The notes under the pieces: generated by a model
The model's input: only the letters and a program-made list of their open reading frames with translations
Databases searched by the model: none
What the model was told of the DNA's origin: nothing
Assembly: GCA_003550305.1 (NCBI GenBank)
Contig: QKYT01000310.1
Coordinates: 96,929 to 131,668, forward strand
Origin: Glomus cerebriforme
Taxonomy: Eukaryota > Glomeromycota > Glomeromycetes > Glomerales > Glomeraceae
DNA length: 34,740 nucleotides
Direction of reading: 5' to 3'
Program-made: the position numbers and the translations under genes
In this document: piece after piece, positions 1 through 11,200 of the stretch
How positions within the stretch are numbered: the stretch's first letter is position 1
Layout: each line of letters starts with the position of its first letter

Positions 1-186
1 CATTTTAAATTTTCCTTAAAAGCTTTGGAAGAATTCTTCGAAAATTGGAGAGGTCGACCTGCATTATCTATATTTACATCTGATAATTTATATAGAGAAG
101 ATAATTATATAAAACTGATAAATGTATATAAAAATGATGGAGTAATTAAAGATTTTAGATTTGTTTCAAGACATGATATGTACTAG
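1..186 (+). CDS. F-box/LRR-like protein, C-terminal end only (5' part outside window)
   Basis: The reading frame is open from the first base and ends at TAG 184-186, giving 61 residues. The translation matches the last 61 residues of the F-box/LRR-like protein at 19644-21101 wherever that copy is not N. It includes the NWRGRPALSIF stretch and the same HDMY terminus. The F-box itself lies outside the window, so the family assignment rests on the paralogue. The match continues through the 3' flank to base 398. The piece could be a true second gene copy or a contig-edge duplicate created during assembly. Confidence 0.75.
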   Translation, partial: HFKFSLKALEEFFENWRGRPALSIFTSDNLYREDNYIKLINVYKNDGVIKDFRFVSRHDMY

Positions 187-398
187 TATAAATTTATAGG
201 CTAGATTGAGTAGAATAATTTACCTACATCTGCACTTAAAATTTTATAGCCTTTTTATAACCTTTAAATTTCATTTTAAGTTTAGGATACGATATTTCTA
301 GAATCATTATCTGAATATATTTCTTGTTCATTCTTTATTTTCATTTACAAATATTTTTTTATGTTTCATTTAAATATTTTCCCGCAATAAAATATTTA
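1..398 (+). repeat. Direct repeat of 20916-21313 (F-box gene tail plus 3' flank)
   Basis: Bases 1-398 align without gaps to 20916-21313 at a constant offset of 20915. I see only two substitutions (C/T near 326 and 382), plus two sites where the second copy has N (115 versus 21030, C; 286 versus 21201, G). Identity ends abruptly after the AATAAA-containing stretch near 390-398. The near-identity indicates a very recent duplication or an assembly artefact. Confidence 0.9.
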
Positions 399-537
399 AT
401 AATTTCGCGGAATTTCTAATTATAAGCTAAAATAAGCTCAACTCATTTCACCTGAAAAATATCAGTAAAAATATTCACAGGCGTTGATTAAAAAACCGTG
501 GTATAAAATTTAAAATATTCAACCTCTAAAGTTTTCT
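187..537. other. 3' flank of the F-box tail and AT-rich spacer
   Basis: No gene is seen. The first 210 bases are the duplicated 3' flank and include an AATAAA (386-391) suitable for polyadenylation. The rest is AT-rich with no coding signal. Confidence 0.5.
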
Positions 538-773
538 TCACTGATCGAAGTGATGCGGTGTCCATCATGGATACCTGGTGCCTACTACACTATACACAAG
601 AAAGTGATATTTATAGCTTTGATACAGTGAAAACCTGTCCAATTTTCATTAGGTATCTAAGAAATTTTCAAAAAAAAAATGGAAACTTTATTAATATTAA
701 GAGTATATCATGGAAATTGGACATATTTCCATAGGATGTTCATAGTGGAAAACTATGTCACTTCGGCCAGTGA
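538..773. mobile_element. MITE-like element with 17-bp imperfect terminal inverted repeats
   Basis: The left end (538-554, TCACTGATCGAAGTGAT) and the right end (757-773, GTCACTTCGGCCAGTGA) are inverted repeats with 3 mismatches. Inside them, GTCCAATTTTCAT (near 637) and ATGGAAATTGGAC (near 710) form a second inverted pair. There is no coding capacity. The right half (about 663-773) recurs in inverse orientation at 30177-30290, which shows that it is a dispersed family. Confidence 0.65.
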
Positions 774-1050
774 GAGGGGGTTTAAAGGGACAGTTAGAAA
801 TATGAAAAGTGGTAATTATATAATTAAGAATAAATGAAACTGGTTGTGCCCCAAGCCATAATAATTACTATATAAGGGAAGTACCGGTGAGTATCTTAAG
901 ACATTATTAATGATAATAAATTATGACATAGGAGCGTAATATTTAACGAATTTAATTTAAAAAAATACAATAGGTTAAAAATTTTTTAAAAAAATTCATT
1001 TGTAAAAATACAAAATACAAAAACATTGACTGGTTTAATTTTGGCCAAAG
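774..1050. other. AT-rich spacer, no gene seen
   Basis: Nothing coding is visible. The 11-mer ATAGGAGCGTA near 928-938 recurs near 7258-7268, upstream of the second Argonaute. Homology between the two duplicated segments may therefore begin here in degraded form. Confidence 0.35.
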
Positions 1051-1615
1051 TTTAATTTCTTTCGAGTTTAATTTCGGCTGTAATTAATTTAAATTTTGGC
1101 CAGAATTAAGAAATTATGAAAATCCGGGTTAATACATACCCGGCCGTCTCATTTTTTTTTTCTGCTTTCACAATCAAAAAAATTCTTTTAGTTTATTTTG
1201 TAATTACGTGTAATGTATTAGTTTTATTTTCTTTTTCTAATTGTACAACTTTATATTGGAGCTCTAAAAAGATCATAACATTGGTAATTGGTAACTCATA
1301 GTGCCGGCCAGAATTATTACGTACGAGACTTCGAGTGTTGGAACAAAGGGAATTTTGTTTTAAAAATTATGAATGAAAAAAATTCTTATTTGTTGCAGTA
1401 GTTAAAAACAAATGAATAGTAATTCAAAATTTCACTTTATTATTTATTTTTATTTTTATTTTTTTTTTCGTGGTTTTAAAAGTTTATTTTTTTCCTTTTA
1501 AGAAATTAATATTTCAACTAATTTTTCTTTTATTATAGAGAAAAAAAAACTATTATTTTGATCGATTAATTTTTTTAAAACTTAAAATTTAAAAATAAAA
1601 TTACAATAACGTTGT

Positions 1616-2062
1616 TTAACCTAAACAATTTCCAAATTTGATTATAATAAGTACAAGGTTAATCATTATGTATTATGTGTATTATGGTTTTTATTCACTA
1701 TTTTAGTAAAAATCTTTTACTCAATTCGAAAACAATAAAAATGAGGCTTACGAATTCACTTGATTTAAGCTAAATATGATTTAGAAGATTTTCTATATTA
1801 CTATGAATCACAAATCAAATTTTCAAAAACTTGATAAGTTGCATAATTTTCAAGCTCTTATGTATGACAATCAATCACTTGTGATTATACCATTTTTATC
1901 TACAAAAACTACAAAAACATAGGAACTCCGATTAACTCAAAAAAAATAAAAAATCTTTTTATATATATATCCCCATTCCCAATTTTCAATTTCTTCCCAG
2001 AGAGAAATAAAAATTTATAATCTTTCTTTTTTAGTTTTTATCCTTTGTTAAAATATAATACT
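1616..2062 (+). promoter_or_regulatory. Promoter and 5' UTR region of Argonaute copy A
   Basis: This stretch is conserved with 7770-8245 upstream of the second Argonaute, including TTTTATCTACAAAAAC and a pyrimidine-rich leader just before the ATG. Conservation between the duplicates makes it the likely promoter and leader. No single TATA element or transcription start can be fixed by eye; a TATATATATA tract lies at about 1961-1970. Confidence 0.5.
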
Positions 2063-5000
2063 ATGGAAGCACCCTTTGCAATAACCGAATTCGTAAAGCG
2101 ACCTGGTCTTGGTCGCGACGGAAGAGGGATCAAAGTTAGGGCGAATTTTTTTGAAGTTCTTACACTTCCAGAAAATGATATTATCCAATATGACGTTACT
2201 ATAACGCCAGATGTCCCTCCGCGGTTGAATAGGAGGGTTTTCAATAAGTTTTCAGAGTTAAACCGCGGAGGCGCTCTTGGAGGTGCCAGGCCCGTCTATG
2301 ATGGTACGTATTCAATTTTATCTAATAAAAATATATATATATATATATATTTTTATAAAAAGCTATCAGTATTTTTACAATATAGTTTCAACAAGAAGCT
2401 ATCAGAATTTTTTTCTTTTTTAGAATCTTCAATGTTATATTTAAATATCTAAATATATGCTTCTCTTTAAAAGAGTGTAATGATATATACTAATTATGAA
2501 AAATATTTTGTAGGGCGAAAAAATATGTTCGCTCATAAGGATATGCCATTCGGAAATGCCGGCACTTTTGATGTAATTTACTTTTTTACTTTTTTGATTT
2601 GAAGAAAAAAAGTTTATTAAACTCTATGTAAACAATATAGGTTAATCTCGAAGAGGATGGTGCTGCTGTCGGGAGTAAGCGCCCTCCAAGGTTATTTACG
2701 GTTAAAATAAAAAAGGTCAGCGTAATAAGAATCGAGGAACTTCTGAGATTTTTAAACGCAAGGGGGTCTTGTACTCCGAACTGTTTAACAGGTGAGTTTT
2801 CCCCCTAAATATAATTAAAATTAAATCTAATAATTTAAAATTTATATCATTCAGCTATAATGGCGCTTGATATTCTCATCCATCACGAGCCATCGATATT
2901 ATACACTACTGTGAGAAAATCATTTTTTACACCGCAAGGAGCTCGACCCCTTTCTGGAGGCACGGAAGTATGGCAAGGCTATTATCAGTCCGCTCGTCCG
3001 ACAAAGGGACGTATGATGATCAACATAGATTTAAGTGCCACAGCTTTTTATGAAGCTGGGCCATTAGTACAGATGGTCACAAAAATATTAGGTCGTAGAT
3101 CTCCTGATGATCTACGAAGAGGTTTTTCAGATAGAGACCGACAAAAGGTCGAAAAAAGCATTAAGGGCCTAAGAATTCGAGATAACCATTTACCGGGAAG
3201 GAAACGGAAATTTAAAATTGAAAGATTAACGCCAACTCCTGCATCCAATACACAATTTGATAGAGGAGATGGTAGCAACATTGATGTTGCAACGTACTTT
3301 TATCAACAACATAATAGAAGGCTTAACCATGCGTATTTACCTTGCGTCATCGTAAGAAAGAACGTATACCTTCCTATGGAAGTTTGCGATGTCATTGAGG
3401 TAAATGTAAAATAATTTATCTGAGGATAATTGTAAAAATTTTTTAATATATTTAGTTATTTATCTATCCATTTTGTATAATAGGGACAGCGTCATATACG
3501 CAAACTAGATGATAGACAAACGGCCGATATGATCAAATTCACTTGTCAGCAACCTCAGCAGCGCGCAAATAAAATTAGGCAAGGTCTCGATATATTAAAT
3601 TATCGAAATAACGAATATTTACGACAATTTGGAACGCGAATCTCGACTGAAATGGCAGTGGTAGGTTTACATTGTAGGAATAAATCATATTAATGTCATT
3701 TCTACAACAACGGTAACTTTTAATCTTATAGGTGAATGCAAGAGTGCTTCCTGCTCCATTATTAAATTACCATCCATCATCAAGGGAAGCTAGTTTTAGG
3801 CCGAACTTTGGACAGTGGAACCTTCGAGATAAGAAGGTAGCGACTGGTGCTACGCTCGGATCGTGGTCAATTTTGGCCTTTATGAATGAGAGAGAGTTGC
3901 GAGATCAGACAATTCAAGGATTTATTAGAGAATTGGTTAACACATGTCAGGAAACTGGAATGGTAAGTTAAAAAATATAATCTATTTTTGATGAATAATA
4001 ATACTAATATGTTTCTATTTAACAGAATATTCATAACAGAAATCCTCCCCTGGATCGTGCAAATCCCCAGGGAAACATCGAAGATTCTTTAAAAAAGATT
4101 TGGCTTAAGGCTGGAAACACTGCTAAAGCACAGCCACAAATAATTCTCTGCATATTGCCAAATACGGGAGTCCCTTTATATGCAGAAATTAAACGAGTCT
4201 GCGATACCGTAATTGGTGTCGCATCGCAATGTGTGCAATTCAAGCACACGTTACAACCAAAAAAACAGTATTGTGCAAATGTATGTCTAAAGATAAATGT
4301 AAAACTCGGGGGGATGAATAGTTTCTTACACCCTGCACATATTCCATTCATTACGGATAAGCCCACTATTGTGATGGGCGCAGACGTTACTCATCCCGCA
4401 CCTGGTAAATTATATAATATTAATTTTTTCAAAATATTAAATATTCATATTATTTCTCACATCTCCTTTCTTTGAATTCAGGGAATAGTGTACGCCCATC
4501 CATTGCTGCTCTTTGTGGATCCATGGATGCTAGAGCTTCACGTTATGCTGCCTCAATTCGGATACAAAGTGGGGGAACCGAAATAATTGTCGATTTGGCA
4601 AATATGGTTAAAGAGTTATTAAAAACTTTTTACCAAACTTGTGGTAGAAAACCCGAAAGAATTTTATTTTACCGTGATGGTGTATCGGAGGGACAGTTTA
4701 AACAAGTATTAGAAAAAGAAATTTATGCTATAAGAGGTATTGTTTTATCATACTCGATTTATTTGTCAAAACTTTCATTATCGTATTTCATTTAATAATT
4801 CTATTATCGATTTGATCAATTTTTAAAATACATTACTCTTACTATAGCTGCCTGTCAAGCTCTTGATAAAGACTATAAACCTAATATAACGTTTGTTGTG
4901 GTGCAGAAAAGACATCACACTCGTTTTTTCCCGATAGAAAGGCGTGATACCGACAGAACAGGAAACTGTCCTCCCGGTACCGTGGTTGAAACGGATATTA

Positions 5001-5636
5001 CACATCCGTTTGAATTCGATTTTTGTAAGTAATTATTAATTTACATCATTATATGCAATTCATAAACAATTTTAATAATTTATATAACCTTTAATCCTTA
5101 TTAGATTTACAAAGCCACGCCGGGTTGCAGGGAACCTCCCGACCCACACACTATCATGTTTTATTCGATGAAAATGGGTTCAATGCGGACGGGTAAGTTA
5201 TTTTTAATTTGAGGTTTGAAATTCAATATAATGTAACTAAATTACTTATTAATAATTAGGTTACAAACGTTATCTTATAATTTATGTTACATATATGCAC
5301 GATGTACGCGTGCGGTATCTTTGGTAAGATTTTACTTTACATTTTGTTTACTTGTATTTATTTAATGATAATAATTGTCTTATAATTAACTTAAATAGGT
5401 TCCACCCGTGTATTATGCAGATTTAGTCTGTACCAGGGCCAGATTTCACTCGCATTCAGGAGTTTGGAGTGATACCGAGTCTTCCGAAGAAGGCACTGGT
5501 GCCATGGCTACATTCGGAGTTGTTAAACAGGAACTCCAAAGGGTAAATTACAATTAAAACATCTCAAACGTGTTATCCTCAATTATCATATTCTAACTTA
5601 AAAATAACCACTTTTTAGGTCATGTATTTTATGTGA
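2063..5636 (+). CDS. Argonaute protein, copy A (842 aa, 13 exons), catalytic DEDD
   Basis: This is an Argonaute, which binds small RNAs and silences complementary targets as the core of RISC. Proposed exons: 2063-2303, 2514-2572, 2641-2791, 2855-3399, 3484-3660, 3732-3962, 4026-4404, 4482-4736, 4848-5024, 5105-5192, 5260-5323, 5399-5542, 5619-5636. All introns are GT-AG, and the exons sum to 2529 nt with no internal stop. Domains: N (about 1-150), ArgoL1/DUF1785 (about 152-205), PAZ (about 220-335, with [14 protein letters not shown]), ArgoL2 (about 335-400), MID (about 440-560), PIWI (about 565-842). The 5'-phosphate pocket is kept ([18 protein letters not shown]). Catalytic residues are D588 (GADVTHP), E628 (TEII), D660 (YRDGVSEG) and D797, where most active Argonautes have His (YYADLV). 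The start is the ATG conserved with copy B (EAPFA follows). An AATAAA lies at 5841. Confidence 0.95.
2330..2350. repeat. (TA)n microsatellite in intron 1 of Argonaute copy A
   Basis: A run of about ten TA dinucleotides lies in the first intron. The matching intron of copy B has only a short ATATATAT. Confidence 0.8.
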
Positions 5637-6060
5637 TCACTTTACGTGAAACCAAAATTAAGGAACAATGAAAAAAGAAACAAAAGCGAAAATATAATAC
5701 AGTATATCAAATATGAGTGAATCGATTGAATCATTTTCATCCTTTATAAAGAAAAAAATCGACGATTTTTTTTAAATTTATTAGTAATAAGTCTAGATAG
5801 AAAGTATTTTTGTCTTTTTGTATATATTTGTAAATCAAAGAATAAAAAACAAAAAAAAAAAAAAAGATAAAAAATTTTCTTATAAAATTTTAGTATAGTT
5901 TATTGTTTTTAAAGAATTTTTGATCAAACACATTTATTACCGGAATAATTGCCCGGAGCGACTATATCCGGTTGTCATTACGCGTAAATTAACGAATAAA
6001 TATTGATATTGTTGTTTTGACTGGTTTGAACAAGATATACAGTAGTGATAACAATAAATA
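5637..6060. other. 3' flank of Argonaute A, possible promoter of the next exon remnant
   Basis: The first 250 bases resemble the flank after copy B (TCACTTTA.GTGAAAC) and contain a polyadenylation-type AATAAA at 5841 followed by a long A run. After ACCGGAATAAT (5939-5949) the sequence is present only in copy A. It is less AT-rich, with CCGGAGCGAC, GTAAATTAACG and a leader just upstream of ATG 6061. It may be a former promoter. Confidence 0.4.
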
Positions 6061-6230
6061 ATGTCGTTCAATAACTTTTTCCTCAAAGCTCCGGCTCACA
6101 ATGTGGTTTCATTGCCTAGTGATAAAGAAAATAAAGAAAGAAGTATTGATGCTGTAATCGGTAATGAAAAAAATTGTAAGTTTTATGTTCCTTAATAACC
6201 TTGATTAATTATTTTATATAGCTATGTTAA
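6061..6230 (+). pseudogene. First exon and stub of an unrecognised gene (broken)
   Basis: An ATG at 6061 opens 38 codons (starting MSFNNFFLKAPAHNVV, with a charged SDKENKERS stretch). They lead to a good donor, GTAAGT, at 6177. An acceptor TTTATATAG near 6222 would continue in frame as SMLNP and then stop. In duplicate B the donor and acceptor stretch survives (12118-12187), but the ATG exon is missing. I read this as the start of a gene truncated before or during the duplication. I do not recognise the family. A short real peptide gene cannot be ruled out. Confidence 0.35.
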
Positions 6231-6576
6231 ATCCATAATTTCAACCATCAAGTTTCTAAACTTATATTACTGTATTTTATTCTGTTTATAAATTATACTA
6301 CTAATACATTAATAATGATTAAATCATTTTTAATTTTTAACAATCATGGAAAACTTCGAGTTACTAAATTCTATCAACAAATAGTAAGAAAGATCTTTAT
6401 TTATTTATTGTTTCAAAAAGATAAAGTTACACATTTTTTTTTAAAAAAAAATATAGGATATTGTCACATAACATATTACGACTGTAAAAAGTAAACAAAA
6501 AAACCTTATATAATTTATAATCTTGATTTTGTAAGAGAAATAATTTTATTAATCAAAGAATATAATTTCATCAGCT

Positions 6577-6830
6577 TTGAAGTCATGTTACTAGTTTGTA
6601 AATTATTAATAATTTTATTTGCTTCTTTAATTTGCTTTGTAATTCTATTTCTTCTTTTACAAAATTCACTATATCACCATTTATTTATTAAAATATTCCA
6701 ATTTGTTGCTAAACATAATGCACAATTAATTGAGGTACTTTAATATTAAACCTTGGTCTAAGTCCTTGACAAATTTTATTCCTAAATTTTCATCATGATT
6801 TACATAAATAAAATTACAATAATTTGTATT
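6577..6830 (-). pseudogene. Protein-kinase C-lobe and tail remnant (copy A)
   Basis: Read on the minus strand, the stretch gives DENLGI, then after a one-base frameshift KICQGLRPRFNIKVPQLIV, followed by an in-frame TAG. A lysine-rich tail (EEIELQSKLKKQIK) follows. The GLRP..PQL pattern is the end of the C-lobe in the tyrosine-kinase-like kinases expanded in Glomeromycotina. The catalytic loop and N-lobe are absent. The homologous remnant in the other duplicate is at 13815-14330 and keeps different pieces, so neither copy is functional. Confidence 0.65.
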
Positions 6831-7277
6831 AAAATAATATTTATTAATTTCTTCCTTTATCACATTCAAAATTCAAAATTTTCAATTTCTTGAATGGGTT
6901 CCGTTAGATAGACAAGTTAATGGAAGTTAGGAAAAAGGAGAACCTAATCCTAAGAAAGTTACTTTAAAAGATTTTTATTTTAATAGCCTTAGCCCGCTGT
7001 TATTAAATACTTTCATGTGATTTATTAAAAAAAATTATAATTAATAATCACGCCACCTACCAGCAGTTCGCCATCCTGAACCTAAAATAGAACAAAAAAA
7101 AATTATAGATCAGGATCACACGTTACACAATAACCTAAATTAATTTTATTTATTATTAATTTTTTTTTGTTAACCTATTGCGCAGTTAATTATTAAATTT
7201 CGTGACGCGTGAGGTCATACAGTTTGATGATGAATTTTAAATTTAACAGAAATAAATAATAGGAGCGTAGTTGGTAG
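6831..7277. other. AT-rich spacer between the two duplicated segments
   Basis: No gene is seen. A short block at 7046-7071 (CACGCCACCTACCAGC...TCGCCAT) recurs in inverse orientation at about 31448-31480, beside the P-loop gene fragment. This suggests a small piece of the same dispersed repeat. Confidence 0.4.
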
Positions 7278-7371
7278 TTTAATTTCTTTCGAGACTAATT
7301 TCGGCCGATAATTAATTTAAAATTTGGCCAGAATTAAGAAATTATGAAAATCCGGGTAACATTCCGAATCC

Positions 7372-7404
7372 GGTCTCGGCCCGGGCCCGGGCCCGGCCCG
7401 TCTC
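7372..7404. repeat. GC-only CCCGGG hexamer run upstream of Argonaute B
   Basis: CCCGGG units follow one another without any A or T at about 7380-7400, inside otherwise very AT-rich DNA. The equivalent place upstream of Argonaute A (1138-1147) has only a single CCCGGCCGTC. This is a local expansion specific to copy B. Confidence 0.75.
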
Positions 7405-7769
7405 TAATCCCTTTTTTACAAAAAAAAAAAAAATTATAATAATAAATCTCGTAATGTTTTTTTATTTGTTTTTTTTCTTGTATTTACATGTGCAATGTAT
7501 TTTTACAGTTTCTTTTTAAAAATTATGTTTTTAAAAATTATGGATGGAAAAAAAAAAATCTTATTTGTGTGCAGTAGTTAAAAAATGAAATTTTTGAATT
7601 ACTATTCATTTATTTGTTTTTTATTTTTATTTTTTACTTTTCGTGGGTTTAAGAAAATTAATTGTTGTATTTCAACTAATTTTTCTTTTATTTAATATAA
7701 CTGATAATAGCATTTATTAACATAATAACAACAAAAGAGAAAATAAAATCTAAAAATATATTACAATAA

Positions 7770-8245
7770 CATTTTTTGTTTACCTGATCAATTTCCAAAT
7801 TAATTAATTATTACAAGTACAAGACTATTACAAGGTTATTCATTATGTAATGCGGTTTTTATTCACTATTTTAGTAAAAATCTTTTTACTCAATTTAACA
7901 ATAGCAAAAAGGCTTACGAATGCACTTGATCTAATCTCAATTTGATTTAAAAGATTTTCCATACTACTATGGATCATTTGATAAATTGCATAATTTTCAA
8001 GCTCTTATGTATGACAATCAATCACTCGTGATTATACCGTTTTTATCTACAAAAACACCGGAATTCTTATTTATACGATCGATTATCTCACGACACAAAA
8101 AAATAAAAAAAAAAAAAAAAAATATTTTTTTATATATCACCACTCCTAATTTTCGATTTCTTTCCAGTTCTTTCAGAGAAAAAAAAAAAAAATTTTTATT
8201 ATTTTTTTTTTAACTTTTACCTTTTTTATTAATAAACATAATACC
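7770..8245 (+). promoter_or_regulatory. Promoter and 5' UTR region of Argonaute copy B
   Basis: This is the counterpart of 1616-2062 and aligns along nearly its full length. A long A run (8097-8122) and the pyrimidine-rich TTTCTTTCCAG / TTCTTTCAGAG leader precede the ATG. The two AG-ending tracts could be acceptors of a 5' UTR intron, but no donor can be fixed. Confidence 0.45.
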
Positions 8246-11200
8246 ATGGAAGCACCTTTTGCGCTAACCGAGTTCGTAAGACGACCTGGTCTTGGTCGTG
8301 TAGGAAACCAGACCAGAGTTAGGGCCAATTTTTTTGAAGTGATTACACTTCCAGAAAATGATATTTTGCAGTATGATGTTACAATATCACCAGAAGTCCC
8401 TCCGGCTTTGAATAGGAGGGTTTTTAATAGGTTTTCTGAATCATATCGCGGAAGCGCTCTTGGAGGTGTCAAGCCCGTCTATGATGGTACGTAAATAAAT
8501 ATACATATATATATGTTTTTTTTTATTTTTTAAAAAAAATTTTGCTACAAATTTCTCAACAAAAGCAAAAAGCTATTAGTATTTTTATAATATAGTTTCA
8601 ACGAGAAACTATCAAAACGGAATTTTTTTCTTTTTTTTTTTTCAGAATCATCAATATTATATTAAACATCTAAATATATGCTCTTTAAAAAGAATGATGA
8701 TATATATTAATTAATGAAAAATGTTTGTAGGGCGAAAAAATATGTTCGCTCATAAAGAGATGCCATTCAGAGATGCTGGAACGTTTGACGTAATTATCTT
8801 TACTTTTTACTTTTTTAACTTAAGAAAAAAAAACATTTTATTGAACTCTATTTAAACTAAATAGGTTACTCTTGAAGAGGATGAAGCTGCCCCCGTCGGG
8901 AGGAAACGCCCTCCAAGAGCATTTACGGTTAAAATAAAAAAGGTCAGCGTAATAAGGATCGAGGAGTTACATAGGTTTTTAGATGCAAGGGGACCTTGTA
9001 CTACGAGCGTTTTAACAGGTGAGTTTTTTTTTCCCTTAATATAATTAGAATTAAATCTAATAATTTAAAATTTATATCATTCAGGTATAATGGCGCTTGA
9101 TATTCTTATCCGCCACGGGCCATCGATAACATATACAACGGTGGGGAGGTCATTTTTTACGCCGCGTGGATCTCAGCCCCTTTTTGGAGGCTCGGAAGTA
9201 TGGCAGGGATACTATCAGTCAGCTCGTCCGACAAAGGGACGTATGATGATCAACATTGATTTAAGTGCCACAGCTTTTTATGAAGCTGGGCCATTGGTAA
9301 TGATGGTTACAAAAATATTGGGTCGTAGATCTCCCGATGATCTACGAAGAGGTTTTTCAGATAAAGACCGACAAAAGGTCGAAAAAACCATCAAGGGCCT
9401 AAGAATTAGAGACAATCATTTACCGGGAAGGAAACGGAGATTTAAAATTGAAAGATTAACGCCAACTCCTGCATCCAGTACCCTATTTGATAGGGGAGAT
9501 GGTAGCAACATTGATGTTGCAACCTACTTTAATCAGCAATACAGAAGGCTTAACCATGCGCATCTTCCTTGCGTGATCGTAAGAAAGAACGTGTATCTTC
9601 CCATGGAAGTTTGCGACGTTATTGAGGTAAATGTAAAATAATTTATCTGAGGATAATTGTAAAAATTTTTTTTTTAAATAAATAAATTTATTTATTTTGT
9701 ATAATAGGGCCAGCGCCAAGTACGCAAACTTAACGAGAGACAGACAGCCGATATGATCAAATTTACTTGTCAGCAACCACAACAACGCGCCAATAGAATT
9801 AGGCAGGGTCTAGATATTTTAAATTATCAAAATAACGAATACTTACGACAATTTGGAATGAGGATTTCGCCTGAAATGGCAGTGGTAAGTTTACATTATA
9901 GGAGTAAATTATATTATTGTCATTTTTTCAATAACGCGAACTTTTTTAATCTTACAGGTGAATGCGAGAGTGCTTCCTACTCCATCACTACAATACCACC
10001 CATCATCGAGGGATTCCAGTTTTCAGCCGAGCTTTGGGCAATGGAACCTTCGAGACAAGAAGGTAGCGACTGGTGCTACACTTGGATCGTGGTCAGTTTT
10101 GGCCTTTATGGATGAGAGAGAGTTGCGTGATCAAACGATCCAAGGATTTGTTAGGGAATTGGTTAACACATGTCAAGATACTGGAATGGTGAGTTAAAGT
10201 AAAAGATGTAATCTATTTTTGATAATAATAATACTAATATGTTTCTGCTTAACAGAATATTCCAAACCGAAACCCACCGATAATGCGTGGTAATCCTCTT
10301 GGAAATATTGAGGAGTACTTAAAACAAGCCTGGCTTAAAGCTGGGAATACAGCTAAAGCTCAGCCACAAATAATTCTCTGCATATTGCCAAATACGGGAG
10401 TTCCTTTATATGCAGAAATTAAACGAGTCTGCGATACCGTAATTGGTGTTGCATCGCAATGTTTGCAATCTAAGCACACGATGCAACCGAAAAAACAATA
10501 TTGTGCGAATGTTTGTCTTAAAATTAATGTTAAGCTTGGAGGTATGAATAGCTTTTTAAAGCCTGAAAATACTCCATTCATTTCGGAGAGACCCACTATT
10601 GTGATGGGCGCAGATGTTACTCATCCCTCACCTGGTAAATTATATAACATTAATTTTTTCAAAGTGCAAAATATTAAATATTCATATCATTTCTCACATC
10701 TCCTTTCTTTAAATTCAGGGGATCGCGGTCCGTCAATCGCATCTCTTTGCGGTTCCATGGATGCTAAAGCATCACGTTATGCTGCATCAATACGAATACA
10801 AGAGAGGACAACCGAAATAATTGCCGAGTTGGGTAACATGGTTAAGGAGTTATTAAAAACTTTTTACCAGACTTGTGGCAGAAAACCAGAGCGTATATTA
10901 TTTTATCGTGACGGAGTATCAGAAGGACAATTCAAACAAGTCCTAGAAAATGAAATTCACGCTATAAGAGGTGTTGTTTCATACTCGATTTATTTGTCAA
11001 ACCTTTCATTATCGTATTTCATTTAATAATTTTATTATTGATTTAATCAATTTTTAAAACACATTACTCTTACTATAGCTGCGTGTCAAGCTCTTGATGT
11101 AACGTATAAACCCAACATAACGTTTGTTGTGGTGCAGAAAAGGCATCACGCTCGTTTTTTCCCGATAGAAAGGCGTGATACCGACAGAACAGGAAACTGT

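Larger units (their letters stand above)
1051..6805 (+). repeat. Duplicated segment, copy A (pairs with about 7278-14075)
   Basis: Similarity to the second segment starts at TTTAATTTCTTTCGAG (1051 and 7278). It runs through the Argonaute promoter, all 13 exons and all introns, the 3' flank, a short exon remnant and part of a minus-strand kinase remnant. The last clear match is the kinase motif around 6780-6805 versus 14050-14075. The intervening introns are still alignable by eye, so the duplication is fairly recent. Copy A lacks about 1.17 kb that copy B has at 12757-13925. Copy B lacks about 215 bp that copy A has at 5950-6165. Confidence 0.85.

Noticed and set aside
2038..2244. Minus-strand open frame opposite Argonaute exon 1 (and the similar one at 8173-8472)
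   Set aside because: It mirrors the real exon on the other strand; it is present in both copies only because the exon is conserved.
10283..11026. A single 247-codon frame running through exon 7, an intron and exon 8 of Argonaute B
   Set aside because: The frame happens to stay open through the intron, but GT-AG sites at 10635-10718 are conserved with copy A, where removing the intron is needed to keep the PIWI sequence.
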